Source: [Pasteurella] mairii
Lineage (GTDB): Bacteria; Pseudomonadota; Gammaproteobacteria; Enterobacterales; Pasteurellaceae
Reading direction: 5' to 3'
NCBI GenBank assembly: GCA_900454475.1
Contig: UGSS01000002.1
Coordinates: 1,817,605-1,881,604 of the forward strand
DNA length: 64,000 nt
Shown: positions 23,180-32,956 of the stretch, in pieces
How the letters are laid out: each line of letters opens with the position of its first letter
Numbering within the stretch: the stretch's first letter is position 1
Notes under the pieces: generated by a model
Database searches by the model: none
Told to the model about the DNA's origin: nothing
Seen by the model: the letters and a program-made list of their open reading frames with translations, nothing else
Position numbers and translations under genes: made by a program

Positions 23180-23406
23180 GCTACACAACAAATTACCGCA
23201 GCGCTCTAATTAAAGGGTTTTATATTGATAACCAAGAGATAATTTATTACAGCTACGACAACGGATTGCTTATCTTGCTCACGGATGGTACCTGATTAGG
23301 ATGCCTGATCTTAGGCAAAACGCTCTCAAACTGTACTCTCGGCGACGATCAAAAAACGCGCTTTATCACCACCAGCAACAACCTTTATTGTTTACATATT
23401 AAATAA
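23180..23406 (+). pseudogene. Remnant of SMP-30/gluconolactonase-type gene
   Basis: The frame ending at 23406 reads SNCTLGDDQKTRFITTSNNL then YCLHIK, which resembles the C-terminal beta-propeller blade of SMP-30/gluconolactonases (usual form SNCTFGG-LKTLFITT). An in-frame TGA at about 23294 and no start codon show that the gene is broken. Only the C-terminal end survives. Confidence 0.45.
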
Positions 23407-23497
23407 ACCCCAAACCCGAGCTGGATGCTAAGTTTTTTTGCAATGTGATAAGGAAAACTGTACCCAAAAGCACCGCACTTTTCTTGTGCCAAATAAC

Positions 23498-23537
23498 AAA
23501 GTGCGGTCAAAAATATAAAGAATTTTAACCGCACTTT
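23498..23537 (-). terminator. Inverted uptake-sequence pair after loiP
   Basis: AAAGTGCGGT (23498-23507) and ACCGCACTTT (23528-23537) pair with a 20-nt loop. A third uptake core lies at about 23472. This is the likely end of the loiP transcript. Confidence 0.55.
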
Positions 23538-23558
23538 TTCCTTTCATAAGGACGTCAT

Positions 23559-24335
23559 TTAACTTTTTCTGGCTTTATAAATTGCAACAGCTTTCGGCAT
23601 TAAGCGCAATAAATTTTCTTGACGGGCTTCATCACTCGGGTGCGTTGAGGCTAAACTTTCCAGCACACCGCGAGATTGCCCTTCCGAGGCTTTTTTCATT
23701 TTATCCCATACCACCGGCGCGGCTTCCGGATTATATCCGGCTTTTGCCATCAACATTAAACCCACTTCATCAGCTTCCGTTTCATTGCTACGCGAATAAG
23801 GCTTGTTCAATCCCCAATCAGACACTAAGCCTACCGCCAATCCGCTCATATCAGAACCGATTTGAGTCGATAATACCGAATGAACCACCGAGCCGACGAC
23901 ATTGGTCACTTGCGCTAAATTCGTTTTCTTTTTACCATGTTCTTTCAACGCGTGCGCCATTTCATGCCCCATAACAGTGGCAATTTCATTATCCGTGAGT
24001 TTCAATTTATCCACTAACCCCGTATAAAATGCCATTTTCCCGCCCGGCATTGCCCAAGCATTTAATTCGTTGGATTTAATTACGGTTAATTCCCAATTAA
24101 ATTTCACCCCCGTTTGGTTTTCTTGATCTGCATAAGGGCGCATAGTATTAAAAATTTTATGAATACGTTTTGCAGTTGCCGAGGTTGTATCAACCGCCCC
24201 TTGCGCTCTAACCTTGCCCATTTCTTGCGTATAGCTCAATGCGGCTTGTTGATTAATCGTGGCAGAATCCGCGCAGGAGGCTAAAATTACAGCCGCTGAA
24301 CACACTAAGGCAAATTTTTTCACTTGACCTAACAT
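23559..24335 (-). CDS. loiP: M48 family metallopeptidase lipoprotein, LoiP-like
   Basis: The 258-residue protein has a lipoprotein signal with lipobox LASC and the zinc-protease motif HEMAH, with a downstream glutamate in NETEADEVGLMLMAKAGYNP. It resembles E. coli LoiP (YggG), an outer-membrane-associated protease with a role at low osmolarity. The start at 24335 is chosen for its AGGAG site. Substrates here are unknown. Confidence 0.85.
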   Translation of the reverse strand: MLGQVKKFALVCSAAVILASCADSATINQQAALSYTQEMGKVRAQGAVDTTSATAKRIHKIFNTMRPYADQENQTGVKFNWELTVIKSNELNAWAMPGGKMAFYTGLVDKLKLTDNEIATVMGHEMAHALKEHGKKKTNLAQVTNVVGSVVHSVLSTQIGSDMSGLAVGLVSDWGLNKPYSRSNETEADEVGLMLMAKAGYNPEAAPVVWDKMKKASEGQSRGVLESLASTHPSDEARQENLLRLMPKAVAIYKARKS

Positions 24336-24356
24336 AATAGCTCCTATCTTCGGTTT

Positions 24357-24387
24357 AAAAAAAACCGTTCTCAAACATGAGAACGGT
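24357..24387 (-). terminator. Terminator after ppa
   Basis: ACCGTTCTCA and TGAGAACGGT pair around AACA, with a run of T on the minus strand. Confidence 0.85.
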
Positions 24388-24398
24388 ACATTATCAAC

Positions 24399-24926
24399 TT
24401 ATTTTTTAGCGCGTTCGAAAGAATCTAAGATTTCTTTACGAGCTTCATTCACATCGCCCCAACCTTCAACCTTCACCCACTTACCGGCTTCTAACGCCTT
24501 GTAGCTTTCAAAGAAATGTTGAATTTGTGCTTTTAACAATGCCGGCAAATCGCCTACATCTTTAATATGATCATATTCTTTGCTTAATTTAGCATGCGGA
24601 ACTGCCACGACTTTTGCATCACCACCAGCTTCATCCGTCATTTTTAACACACCAACTGGACGACAACGGATCACAGAACCCGGTTGTAACGGATAAGGAG
24701 TAGGTACCAATACATCCACCGGATCACCGTCAGAAGACAAAGTATTGTTCACATAACCGTAGTTAGCCGGATAGAACATTGCTGTTGCCATAAAACGATC
24801 AACAAATAACGTACCGGTTTCTTTGTCCACTTCATATTTGATCGGATCAGAGTTTGCCGGAATTTCAATCACTACATAAATATCATCAGGTAATTCTTTA
24901 CCCGCTGGTACACTTTCTAAACCCAT
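24399..24926 (-). CDS. ppa: Inorganic pyrophosphatase
   Basis: Family I pyrophosphatase splits PPi and pulls biosynthetic reactions forward. The 175-residue protein is close to the E. coli enzyme: [20 protein letters not shown], the metal-binding signature [18 protein letters not shown], and [13 protein letters not shown]. The start at 24926 ([13 protein letters not shown]) follows AAGGAAG. It is transcribed alone. Confidence 0.96.
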   Translation of the reverse strand: MGLESVPAGKELPDDIYVVIEIPANSDPIKYEVDKETGTLFVDRFMATAMFYPANYGYVNNTLSSDGDPVDVLVPTPYPLQPGSVIRCRPVGVLKMTDEAGGDAKVVAVPHAKLSKEYDHIKDVGDLPALLKAQIQHFFESYKALEAGKWVKVEGWGDVNEARKEILDSFERAKK

Positions 24927-25124
24927 TTTAATCTTCCTTTTGAACATTAATTGTAAATAAATCAACGAAATTATAGCCTTATTTCAGGCAAGTTGTCGAG
25001 AGAGGCGTAAGATTATCCACTGAGTTTGCACAAAATAGCGCTATCATGTCGTCATTGCTCAAAAATTTAACTGCTCAACTATTTGAAATATCCCATCAAA
25101 ATTATGACATATTCAAGTTCTTTA

Positions 25125-25137
25125 TGAATTGAATTCA
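25125..25137. promoter_or_regulatory. MetR-type site upstream of the MetE-like gene
   Basis: TGAATTGAATTCA fits TGAA-N5-TTCA exactly, the MetR recognition pattern, and lies about 90 bp before a MetE-like methyltransferase. In E. coli MetR activates metE. The motif is short, so chance is possible. Confidence 0.4.
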
Positions 25138-25227
25138 TCATCACGAAAATTTTTTTCACGTTTCGCTTCATCAAGGTTTGTTATAATAATATCTAATTTA
25201 ATAACGATAAAATAATAAGGATTTACT

Positions 25228-26373
25228 ATGTCATCATTATTTCCAAATGCACAACCTCGTACCCAAGCACCTTTCCGCTTTGATATTGTCGGCAGTTTTT
25301 TACGTCCTGAAGCCTTGAAACAAGCGCGTCAACAATGCAGTTGTGGCGATCTTAGCTGCGCGGAACTCACTCAAATCGAAGATGCAGAAATCAAAAAATT
25401 AGTACAACATCAAAAACAAATCGGCTTGCACGCGGTTACTGACGGTGAATTTCGTCGTACTTTTTGGCATTTAGATTTCTTAGCCGCCTTGGATGGCGTA
25501 CAAGAAGTGGATGCGGATCAATATTCAGTCCAATTCAAACACCACAACGTGCGCCCAAAAACCTTGAAAATTGTCGATAAACTTGGCTTTTCCGATAGCC
25601 ACCCTTTCTTGGCTCATTATCGTTCCTTGAAGGCAATCGCAGGGGATTATCCGGTAAAATTTACTGTGCCATCTCCGTCAATGTTGCACTTAATTTGTAC
25701 CGTGCGTGAAACTAATTATCAGCCGATTGAACGCTACAAAAACAACAATCAACAGCTGTTAGATGATATTGCGGATGCTTATAAAAGTGCGGTCAAAAAA
25801 TTCTATGATTTAGGTTGTCGCAACCTGCAACTTGACGATACCAGTTGGGGCGAACTTTGCTCGGAAGAAAAACGTGCTGCTTATGCGGCGCGCGGTTTTG
25901 ACTTGGCGCAATTAGCAAAAGATTATGTGTATATGATAAACCGCGTAGTGGAAAGCAAACCGGCGGATATGGCGCTTACAATTCACATTTGCCGCGGCAA
26001 TTTCCGTTCCACATGGTTTTCTTCCGGCGGTTACGAGCCGGTCGCAGAAGAATTGTTCGGCAACTGCCAGGTGGATGGCTTCTTTTTAGAATACGACAGC
26101 GATCGTTCAGGCGATTTTAAACCGTTGCGTTTTATTAAAAATCAACAAGTGGTTCTTGGCTTGGTTACCTCAAAAGACGGAACATTAGAAAATAAAGCCG
26201 AAATCATTGAACGCATCAAAGAAGCTACACAATATGTGGACATTAACCAACTCTGCCTTAGCCCACAATGCGGCTTTGCTTCTACGGAAGAAGGCAATAT
26301 TCTGACCGAAGAACAACAATGGGCAAAACTCAATTTCATTCGTGAAATTGCAGAAGAAGTTTGGGGCAAGTGA
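25228..26373 (+). CDS. MetE C-terminal-like (YxjG/YxjH family) cobalamin-independent methyltransferase
   Basis: The 381-residue protein corresponds to the catalytic C-terminal half of cobalamin-independent methionine synthase, without the N-terminal half found in full MetE. The zinc ligands are visible as HICRGN and SPQCGF, with an intervening EYDSDRSG acid. A conserved VTDGEFRR and QLDDTSWGEL also fit. It probably transfers a methyl group to homocysteine or a related thiol. A MetR-like site lies upstream. Confidence 0.82.
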   Translation: MSSLFPNAQPRTQAPFRFDIVGSFLRPEALKQARQQCSCGDLSCAELTQIEDAEIKKLVQHQKQIGLHAVTDGEFRRTFWHLDFLAALDGVQEVDADQYSVQFKHHNVRPKTLKIVDKLGFSDSHPFLAHYRSLKAIAGDYPVKFTVPSPSMLHLICTVRETNYQPIERYKNNNQQLLDDIADAYKSAVKKFYDLGCRNLQLDDTSWGELCSEEKRAAYAARGFDLAQLAKDYVYMINRVVESKPADMALTIHICRGNFRSTWFSSGGYEPVAEELFGNCQVDGFFLEYDSDRSGDFKPLRFIKNQQVVLGLVTSKDGTLENKAEIIERIKEATQYVDINQLCLSPQCGFASTEEGNILTEEQQWAKLNFIREIAEEVWGK

Positions 26374-26418
26374 TTTTCACTGGCTTAAATAGCGCTTAGT
26401 GTGCTCATCTTGCTTTAT

Positions 26419-26443
26419 GCCATACGGTTTGTATGGCGTTTTT
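26419..26443 (+). terminator. Terminator after the MetE-like gene
   Basis: GCCATAC and GTATGGC pair around GGTTT, followed by GTTTTTT. Confidence 0.85.
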
Positions 26444-26541
26444 TATCCGAGCTATTTTCCACTACGCCACCTTACCTCGTCCATTTGCAAATAACTCAAG
26501 AAGATCGTAAAAAAAAGAAAAAAATTACCGCACTTTTTTTA

Positions 26542-26574
26542 TTGCTTTTTTATTTTGTACTACTATAATAGTGC
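26542..26574 (+). promoter_or_regulatory. mtr promoter with TrpR-like operator
   Basis: TTGCTT (26542-26547) and TATAAT (26564-26569) form a promoter with a 16-bp spacer. GTACTACTATAATAGTGC at 26557-26574 overlaps the -10 and agrees with the E. coli trp operator GTACTAGTTAACTAGTAC at 13 of 18 positions. The arrangement suggests tryptophan repression of the transporter. Confidence 0.55.
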
Positions 26575-26603
26575 AAATTTCTTTTTTCTGATTAGGATTG
26601 TTT

Positions 26604-27860
26604 ATGACTGCACAAAAACGCCCTTCGCTTTTCGGTGGCGCCATGATTATCGCCGGTGGCACTATCGGTGCCGGAATGTTAGCCAACCCAACTTCCATGG
26701 CGGGAGTTTGGTTTATCGGATCCGTGTTAGTATTAATTTACACTTGGTTTTGTATGACCACATCCGGTTTAATGCTGCTAGAAGCCAATTTACATTATCC
26801 TACCGGCGCCGGCTTTGACACTATCGTCAAAGATTTACTCGGTCAAGGTTGGAATGTGATCAACGGAATTGCCCTCGCCTTCGTACTGTACATTCTCACC
26901 TATGCCTACATCACCTCCGGTGGCGGGATCACGGAAAGTCTTCTCAACCAATTGCTCAGCTCCGAACAAAGTGCGGTCGAAATTGGACGCACTTCCGGTT
27001 CCTTAATTTTCTGTGTGGTGCTGGGGCTTTTTGTCTGGTTTTCCACCAAAGCGGTCGATCGTTTTAGTACCGTATTAATCGCCGGCATGGTCATTTCTTT
27101 CATCTTATCCATCACCGGCTTAGTTTCCTCTATTAACACCGAGGTCTTATTCGATCAAGTGGCGCAACAAGATCCACAATATTTTTCTTATGCGTTGGTT
27201 TCCCTGCCGGTATGCTTAGTTTCTTTCGGTTTCCACCAAAATGTTCCAAGTTTAGTGAAATACTATGATCGCGACAGCCGAAAAGTGCTGAAATCTATTT
27301 TTATCGGTACAGCCATTGCCTTAGTCATCTATTTATTATGGCAAATCGCGGTACAAGGCAATTTACCACGCAGCGAATTTGCTCCCGTCATTGAAAAAAG
27401 TGGTGACATTGCTGCCCTATTGGATGCCTTAAGCAAATATTTACCGACCGATTATATCAGCATTATTTTGCGCTTTTTCGCCTACATGGCAATCGCTAGC
27501 TCCTTTTTAGCGGTAACCCTTGGATTATTCGATTATATTGCGGATTTATTTAAATTCAGCGACAGTCCCCTTGGTCGCGCTAAAACCGCGCTTATCACCT
27601 TCTTACCGCCATTGCTACTTAGCTTGCAATTTCCTTATGGCTTTGTCCTTGCCATTGGTTACGCCGGCTTAGCCGCCACCATCTGGACTGCTATCGTGCC
27701 GAGTTTATTAATTAAAGCAAGCCGCAAAAAATTTAGTGAGCGCTCGTTCACCGTTTATGGCGGCAACTTTATGGTGTATTTCATCTTTTTATTCGGTCTT
27801 CTCAATATCTTTGCGCAAATCGCCATGCAATTAGGCTGGTTAGCGGATTTTAAAGGATAG
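26604..27860 (+). CDS. mtr: Aromatic amino acid permease, Mtr type (HAAAP family)
   Basis: The 418-residue inner-membrane protein has about eleven hydrophobic segments and the HAAAP start GGAMIIAGGTIGAGMLANPT. SFGFHQNVPSLVKYY is another family signature. It imports tryptophan (or tyrosine) by proton symport. The TrpR-like operator favours Mtr over TyrP. The ATG at 26604 follows AGGA. Confidence 0.85.
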   Translation: MTAQKRPSLFGGAMIIAGGTIGAGMLANPTSMAGVWFIGSVLVLIYTWFCMTTSGLMLLEANLHYPTGAGFDTIVKDLLGQGWNVINGIALAFVLYILTYAYITSGGGITESLLNQLLSSEQSAVEIGRTSGSLIFCVVLGLFVWFSTKAVDRFSTVLIAGMVISFILSITGLVSSINTEVLFDQVAQQDPQYFSYALVSLPVCLVSFGFHQNVPSLVKYYDRDSRKVLKSIFIGTAIALVIYLLWQIAVQGNLPRSEFAPVIEKSGDIAALLDALSKYLPTDYISIILRFFAYMAIASSFLAVTLGLFDYIADLFKFSDSPLGRAKTALITFLPPLLLSLQFPYGFVLAIGYAGLAATIWTAIVPSLLIKASRKKFSERSFTVYGGNFMVYFIFLFGLLNIFAQIAMQLGWLADFKG

Positions 27861-27867
27861 CCGACAG

Positions 27868-28614
27868 ATGCAGCAAAGCGTATATGACGCCGACGGATTT
27901 TTCGAGCTGTATCAAAAGTTACGCCAAAATCCGATTAGCCTCAATGAGATCGTGGAAAAACCAACGATGTTATCCTTATTGCCTGATCTCAAAGGCAAAC
28001 GCTTGTTAGATATGGGCTGCGGATGTGGTGAGCATTTGCGGCTTTATCTGCAACGCCAAGCCGAATTCGTGGTTGGCATTGATTTATCAAAAAATATGCT
28101 ACAACAAGCCCAGCAAAATCTCGCCACATTTGCACCGCACTTTGCGCTGCACCACTGCGCCATGGAGCAAGTGGATCAGCTGGAAGAAAAAGCATTTGAC
28201 CTCGTCACCAGCTCTTTTGCCTTTCATTATGTGGAAAATTTTGCTGCCTTATTACAAAAAATTGCGCAGAAATTGGTGCTCGGCGGAAAACTGATTTTTT
28301 CCCAAGAACATCCCATTGTCACCTGCTACCGCGCGGGGGAACGCTGGGAAAAAGATACACAAAAACAACAAATTGCCTATCGTTTAAATTATTATCGCGA
28401 CGAAGGAAAACGCGAGCGGAATTGGTTTAAACAACCTTTTCTTACCTATCATCGCACCCTAGCAACTATTATTAACCTGTTGATTGAAAACGGATTTCAA
28501 ATTCAGCATATCGCCGAACCTATGCTGGCAGATCAAAGGCAATGGCACGCCGAATTTAAAGATCTGCAACATCGCCCGGTATTATTGTTTATTAAAGCGC
28601 AAAAAATAAGGTAG
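27868..28614 (+). CDS. Class I SAM-dependent methyltransferase
   Basis: The 248-residue protein has motif I LLDMGCGCGEHLRLYL, an acidic end of strand 2 (VVGIDLSKNMLQQA) and the post-motif DLVTSSFAFHYVENFAALL. It resembles small-molecule methyltransferases of the Methyltransf_11 type. It starts only 7 bp after mtr, so it is probably cotranscribed. The substrate is unknown. Its stop codon lies inside the shared terminator stem. Confidence 0.75.
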   Translation: MQQSVYDADGFFELYQKLRQNPISLNEIVEKPTMLSLLPDLKGKRLLDMGCGCGEHLRLYLQRQAEFVVGIDLSKNMLQQAQQNLATFAPHFALHHCAMEQVDQLEEKAFDLVTSSFAFHYVENFAALLQKIAQKLVLGGKLIFSQEHPIVTCYRAGERWEKDTQKQQIAYRLNYYRDEGKRERNWFKQPFLTYHRTLATIINLLIENGFQIQHIAEPMLADQRQWHAEFKDLQHRPVLLFIKAQKIR

Positions 28615-28635
28615 GATTAACACCTACCTTATTTT
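28603..28635. terminator. Bidirectional terminator
   Basis: AAAATAAGGTAGG and CCTACCTTATTTT form a 13-bp perfect stem with a 7-nt loop between the convergent methyltransferase and deoD. Confidence 0.85.
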
Positions 28636-28651
28636 GGGGTAACTTATTACC

Positions 28652-29368
28652 TTATGCAGCATCATCTAGCAAAATACTTTCCAAAGCAATTTCAATCATC
28701 TCGTTAAAAGTCAATTGGCGTTCTTCCGGCGAAGTTTGCTCGTGAGTACGGATATGATCGGAAACAGTGCAAATCGCTAAAGCTCTTGCGCCAAATTCTG
28801 CCGCCACACCATAAATCCCCGCTGCTTCCATTTCCACACCTAAAACTCCGTATTTTTCCATCACATCAAACATTTCCACATCTGGCGAATAGAATAAATC
28901 GGCAGAAAAAAGATTACCCACGCGTACTACCACACCTTTTTGTTTTGCCGCGGCAACCGCTGCCGAGGTCAAATTAAAATCCGCGATCGCCGCAAAATCA
29001 TTATCTTTAAAGCGAATACGGTTAACTTTAGAATCAGTACAGGCACCCAAACCGATAATCACATCACGAATATGCACGTCAGGGCGCACCGCACCACAAG
29101 ACCCCACACGAATAATTTTTTTCACCCCGTATTCCGTGATCAATTCTTTCGCATAAATTGAGCAAGAAGGAATACCCATGCCATGCCCCATCACTGAAAT
29201 ACGACGACCTTTATAAGTTCCGGTATAACCGAACATATTGCGCACGTTGGTCACCTGTTGCGCATCTTGTAAAAAGTTTTCTGCAATGTATTTTGCTCGC
29301 AGCGGATCTCCCGGCATCAATACCGCGTCGGCGAAAGCGCCTGCCGGCGCATTAATATGTGGAGTCAT
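28652..29368 (-). CDS. deoD: Purine-nucleoside phosphorylase DeoD
   Basis: DeoD phosphorolyses purine (deoxy)nucleosides to base and (deoxy)ribose 1-phosphate. The 238-residue protein shows [37 protein letters not shown] and [12 protein letters not shown], all typical. It is 28 bp downstream of deoB in the same direction, forming a nucleoside-salvage pair. Confidence 0.96.
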   Translation of the reverse strand: MTPHINAPAGAFADAVLMPGDPLRAKYIAENFLQDAQQVTNVRNMFGYTGTYKGRRISVMGHGMGIPSCSIYAKELITEYGVKKIIRVGSCGAVRPDVHIRDVIIGLGACTDSKVNRIRFKDNDFAAIADFNLTSAAVAAAKQKGVVVRVGNLFSADLFYSPDVEMFDVMEKYGVLGVEMEAAGIYGVAAEFGARALAICTVSDHIRTHEQTSPEERQLTFNEMIEIALESILLDDAA

Positions 29369-29396
29369 AATTCTTTCCTCTTTCGTTAAACATGAA

Positions 29397-30626
29397 TTAT
29401 TGATTAAAATTAATCATTGATTGACCGTAATCCATTGGTGATAAACCAAAATATTCCGCTACGGTTTGCCCAATATCCGCGAAAGTCTTGCGTTTGCCTA
29501 AAAAGCCTTTTGGCACATCCACGCCATACATCAACACCGGAATATGCTCACGAGTATGATCCGTGCCTTCCCATGTTGGATCGCAACCATGATCCGCTGT
29601 AAAAATAATCATATCTTCATCCGTGACTAAAGATAATAATTCCGGCAGGCGAGAATCAAAATATTCCAACGCAGAAGCATAGCCAGCTACATTACGACGA
29701 TGTCCAAAATCCGAGTCAAAATTGACAAAATTAGTAAAAACAATGGTATTTTCACCCGCACTTTTCATTTCAACCAAGGTTTTATCAAACAACTCTTCCA
29801 AACCTGTCGCTTTGATTTTACGCGTAATACCGGTGTGTGCATAAATATCCGCGATTTTCCCCACGGAAACCACTTCACCTTGTTTTTCTTCCACTAATTT
29901 TTGTAACACAGTTTTTGCCGGCGGCTCCACCGCATAATCTTTACGATTACCGGTGCGTTGAAACTCCCCTCGTCTCCCCCCGACAAATGGACGAGCAATA
30001 ACCCTGCCAATATTATACCCCTCTAATTCTTCCCTCACGATCCGACAAAGCTCATAGAGTTTTTCCAAGCCGAAAGTTTCTTCATGACAAGCTATCTGAA
30101 AAACTGAATCAGCAGAGGTATAAAAAATTGGTTTGCCGGTATGCATATGTTCCTCTCCCAGCTCATCTAAAATCACGGTACCAGAAGAGTGACAATTGCC
30201 TAAATAACCCGGAATACCCGATTTCTCCACAATACGCTCTAGCAATTGTTGTGGAAAACTGTCCTTCAATAAGGGAAAATAACCCCAATCAAAAAGTACT
30301 GGCACTCCAGCAATCTCCCAATGTCCCGAAGGGGTATCTTTGCCGGAAGAAATTTCTTGCGCATATGCATATCCACCGATTAATTCAGGTGCAGCTGCAA
30401 ATCCCGCCGGTAAGTTTCCTGTTGATTGCTGTGCCGCTAATCCTAATCCTAATTTTTCTAAATTCGGTAAACATAAACGCCCCTCGCGACCGTTATTCGC
30501 TTTTCCCTCATAACAACATTGAGCAATGTGCCCTAATGTATCCGCGCCTTTATCACCAAATTTTTCCGCATCATCACAGGCTCCAATACCGAATGAATCT
30601 AATACCATAATAAATACTCGTTTCAT
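29397..30626 (-). CDS. deoB: Phosphopentomutase DeoB
   Basis: DeoB interconverts (deoxy)ribose 1- and 5-phosphates, feeding the product of DeoD into central metabolism. The 409-residue alkaline-phosphatase-like fold shows [35 protein letters not shown] and [19 protein letters not shown] with the metal ligands. A PurR-type operator lies just upstream. Confidence 0.96.
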   Translation of the reverse strand: MKRVFIMVLDSFGIGACDDAEKFGDKGADTLGHIAQCCYEGKANNGREGRLCLPNLEKLGLGLAAQQSTGNLPAGFAAAPELIGGYAYAQEISSGKDTPSGHWEIAGVPVLFDWGYFPLLKDSFPQQLLERIVEKSGIPGYLGNCHSSGTVILDELGEEHMHTGKPIFYTSADSVFQIACHEETFGLEKLYELCRIVREELEGYNIGRVIARPFVGGRRGEFQRTGNRKDYAVEPPAKTVLQKLVEEKQGEVVSVGKIADIYAHTGITRKIKATGLEELFDKTLVEMKSAGENTIVFTNFVNFDSDFGHRRNVAGYASALEYFDSRLPELLSLVTDEDMIIFTADHGCDPTWEGTDHTREHIPVLMYGVDVPKGFLGKRKTFADIGQTVAEYFGLSPMDYGQSMINFNQ

Positions 30627-30647
30627 TACTTTCTCCTTTCAGATTAT

Positions 30648-30663
30648 CCGCAAACGTTTAAAT
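30648..30663. promoter_or_regulatory. PurR-like operator upstream of deoB
   Basis: CCGCAAACGTTTAAAT agrees with the PUR box at 12 of 16 positions, including the core CGCAAACGTTT. It ends only 22 bp upstream of the deoB ATG. Confidence 0.5.
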
Positions 30664-30741
30664 AATAACTCCACAAGCGATTCATGGTGTTAAAATAAAA
30701 ATCGCTAAAATCACACTGCATTTTTATAAAATGCTATAAAA

Positions 30742-31986
30742 CTATAAAGCGGCGCCACTTAATCCAATAAATAATCCGGCAATCGTTGCGCTCATCAAGT
30801 TTGCCAACGACCCCGCAATCACCGCTTTAATCCCTAAACGTGCAATGTCACCGCGACGATTTGGTGCCATACCACCTAATCCCCCAATTAAAATCGCAAT
30901 AGAACTAAAATTAGCAAATCCACAAAGTGCAAAGGTAATGATAGCTTTGGTTTTCTCTGTGAGTTGAACAGCAGCATCCGCACTAAGATAAGGAGCAAAC
31001 TCTAAATAACCAACGAATTCATTAATCGCTAATTTCGTTCCAATCATCCGCCCAGCAATTTCCGCCTCATCCCATGGCACACCAATCACCCAAGCCAATG
31101 GTTTAAAAATCCAACCGAAAATCGCTCCCAAAGATAATTCCGACACATTAAACCAACCACCGATACCACTTAACATGCCGTTAATTAAAGCAATCAAAGC
31201 AACAAATGCAATTAACATTGCACCGACATTCAACGCTAACATCATGCCCGAGGAAGCCCCCGCTGCAGCAGCATCCAAAATATTTGCCGGTTTTTCTATT
31301 TCTACCCGCTCCAATGAATCATCAAACTTTTCTGTTTGTGGGATTAAAATCTTAGCAAAAAGTAACCCTGCTGGTGCCGCCATAAAAGAAGCAGCGATCA
31401 AGTAAGTAAGCGGAATACCTATTCCAGCATAACCTGCCAATACTGATCCAGCGATTGACGCCAAACCGCCACACATCACCGCAAAAAGTTCAGATTCGGT
31501 CATTCTGCTTATATAAGGTTTAACAATCAACGGGGCTTCTGTTTGCCCAACAAAAATATTCGCTGCCGCTGACATAGATTCGGCTTTCGAGGTGCCTAAC
31601 ATTTTTTGTAACGCCCCACCGATAATTTTAATTACCCACTGCATTACACCAATATAATAAAGTAAAGAAATCAATGCTGAAAAGAAAACAATAATCGGTA
31701 ACACCTTGATAGCAAAAACAAAACCTAATTTACTCGGATCAGCTAACTCCCCAAATAAAAAGCTAATCCCTTCATTACCATAAGCGATTACATTGCTTAT
31801 CGAATCAGCCATACGTTGTAAAATTAACCGACCGGTAGGGACATATAAAATAAATGCACCAATAGCAATTTGGATCAGCAATGCGCCACCCACGGTACGA
31901 AAATTAATGGCTTTGCGGTTGTTCGACAGTAAAACCGCAATTGCCAACAAAGCAATAATACCAATCAAGCTAATTAAAGTATTCAT
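30742..31986 (-). CDS. nupC: NupC-type concentrative nucleoside transporter
   Basis: The 414-residue inner-membrane protein is a CNT-family proton/nucleoside symporter. Signature stretches include MSAAANIFVGQTEAPLIVKP, KLAINEFVGY and ALCGFANFSSIAILIGG. The start at 31986 follows AAAGGAAA. It lies upstream of deoB and deoD on the same strand, so uptake and breakdown of nucleosides are encoded together. Confidence 0.92.
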   Translation of the reverse strand: MNTLISLIGIIALLAIAVLLSNNRKAINFRTVGGALLIQIAIGAFILYVPTGRLILQRMADSISNVIAYGNEGISFLFGELADPSKLGFVFAIKVLPIIVFFSALISLLYYIGVMQWVIKIIGGALQKMLGTSKAESMSAAANIFVGQTEAPLIVKPYISRMTESELFAVMCGGLASIAGSVLAGYAGIGIPLTYLIAASFMAAPAGLLFAKILIPQTEKFDDSLERVEIEKPANILDAAAAGASSGMMLALNVGAMLIAFVALIALINGMLSGIGGWFNVSELSLGAIFGWIFKPLAWVIGVPWDEAEIAGRMIGTKLAINEFVGYLEFAPYLSADAAVQLTEKTKAIITFALCGFANFSSIAILIGGLGGMAPNRRGDIARLGIKAVIAGSLANLMSATIAGLFIGLSGAAL

Positions 31987-32227
31987 AACGTATTTTCCTT
32001 TATCCGTTCTTCTTGTGCTTAAATTTCCCAAATTCTACTGGTTTTTAGCACAAAAATCTTGTCGAATTCTCAAAAATGTGAAAGCAACCGATTACTTCGC
32101 GTAAAATTTTCGCAACGCTTAATGGTTTTCGTTATATATTATGAGAATATAGCTATTCGGTTGAAGCTCACTTTACGTTATGATGCCCCAGAACTAGGCA
32201 ATCAATAATTCAATATTTAGGTTATTT

Positions 32228-32875
32228 ATGGCAAAAATCACTGTTTTTCCCCGCGCCCTATGGTCTGCCAGCTCGCTTTTCGCACTGGAGAAACGCCCCC
32301 TTTTGGTTTTGGTGCTGTCCCTTTGCTTATTGGGCATGGGGGACGGATTGATTGTATTAGCCAATTTTGGTTCATCACCTTGGACGGTATTGGCACAAGG
32401 CATTGCCTTTCAAAGCCACATTAGCGTTGGTTGGGCATCATTTATGATAAGTTGTGTGGTGATGTTAATGTGGTTTCCGTTAAAATTAAAACTGGGTCTC
32501 GGTACTATTTTAAATATTTTTCTCATCGCACTAGCATTAGGGCTAACTACTGCCTATATCGCCCCGCCCGCGACACTTTCTTCGCGCAGTCTGTATATTT
32601 TTATCGGCATTTTGCTCTACGGTATCGGCAGCGCTTTTTATCTCACCTGCCATCAAGGCGCCGGACCACGAGACGGATTAATGGTCGGATTATGTCGTTA
32701 TTTTAATTGGAATGTCGGCATTGTACGCACCTTAATGGAGGCAAGTGTCTGCTTTTTCGGTTTTTTACTCGGCGGAATCGTCGGCGTCGGCACCTTAATT
32801 TTCGCCTTTTCTATTGGTTGGGTAATACAATTTACCTTGCAACTTATCCTCTTTTTTCATCAACAAAAACACTAA
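32228..32875 (+). CDS. YczE/YitT-like membrane protein
   Basis: The 215-residue protein has about five hydrophobic segments and the YczE-type motifs LCLLGMGDGLIVLANFGSSP, FYLTCHQGAGPRDGLMVG and IGWVIQFT. Family members are predicted transporters or permease-like proteins of unknown substrate. It stands alone, divergent from nupC. Confidence 0.7.
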   Translation: MAKITVFPRALWSASSLFALEKRPLLVLVLSLCLLGMGDGLIVLANFGSSPWTVLAQGIAFQSHISVGWASFMISCVVMLMWFPLKLKLGLGTILNIFLIALALGLTTAYIAPPATLSSRSLYIFIGILLYGIGSAFYLTCHQGAGPRDGLMVGLCRYFNWNVGIVRTLMEASVCFFGFLLGGIVGVGTLIFAFSIGWVIQFTLQLILFFHQQKH

Positions 32876-32956
32876 AAAGTGCGGTGGAATTTTGAGAAGT
32901 TTTGCCATTTACCCAAATCGCTCTCAATCCCACCGTTTGCTGATGAAGTGATAAAA

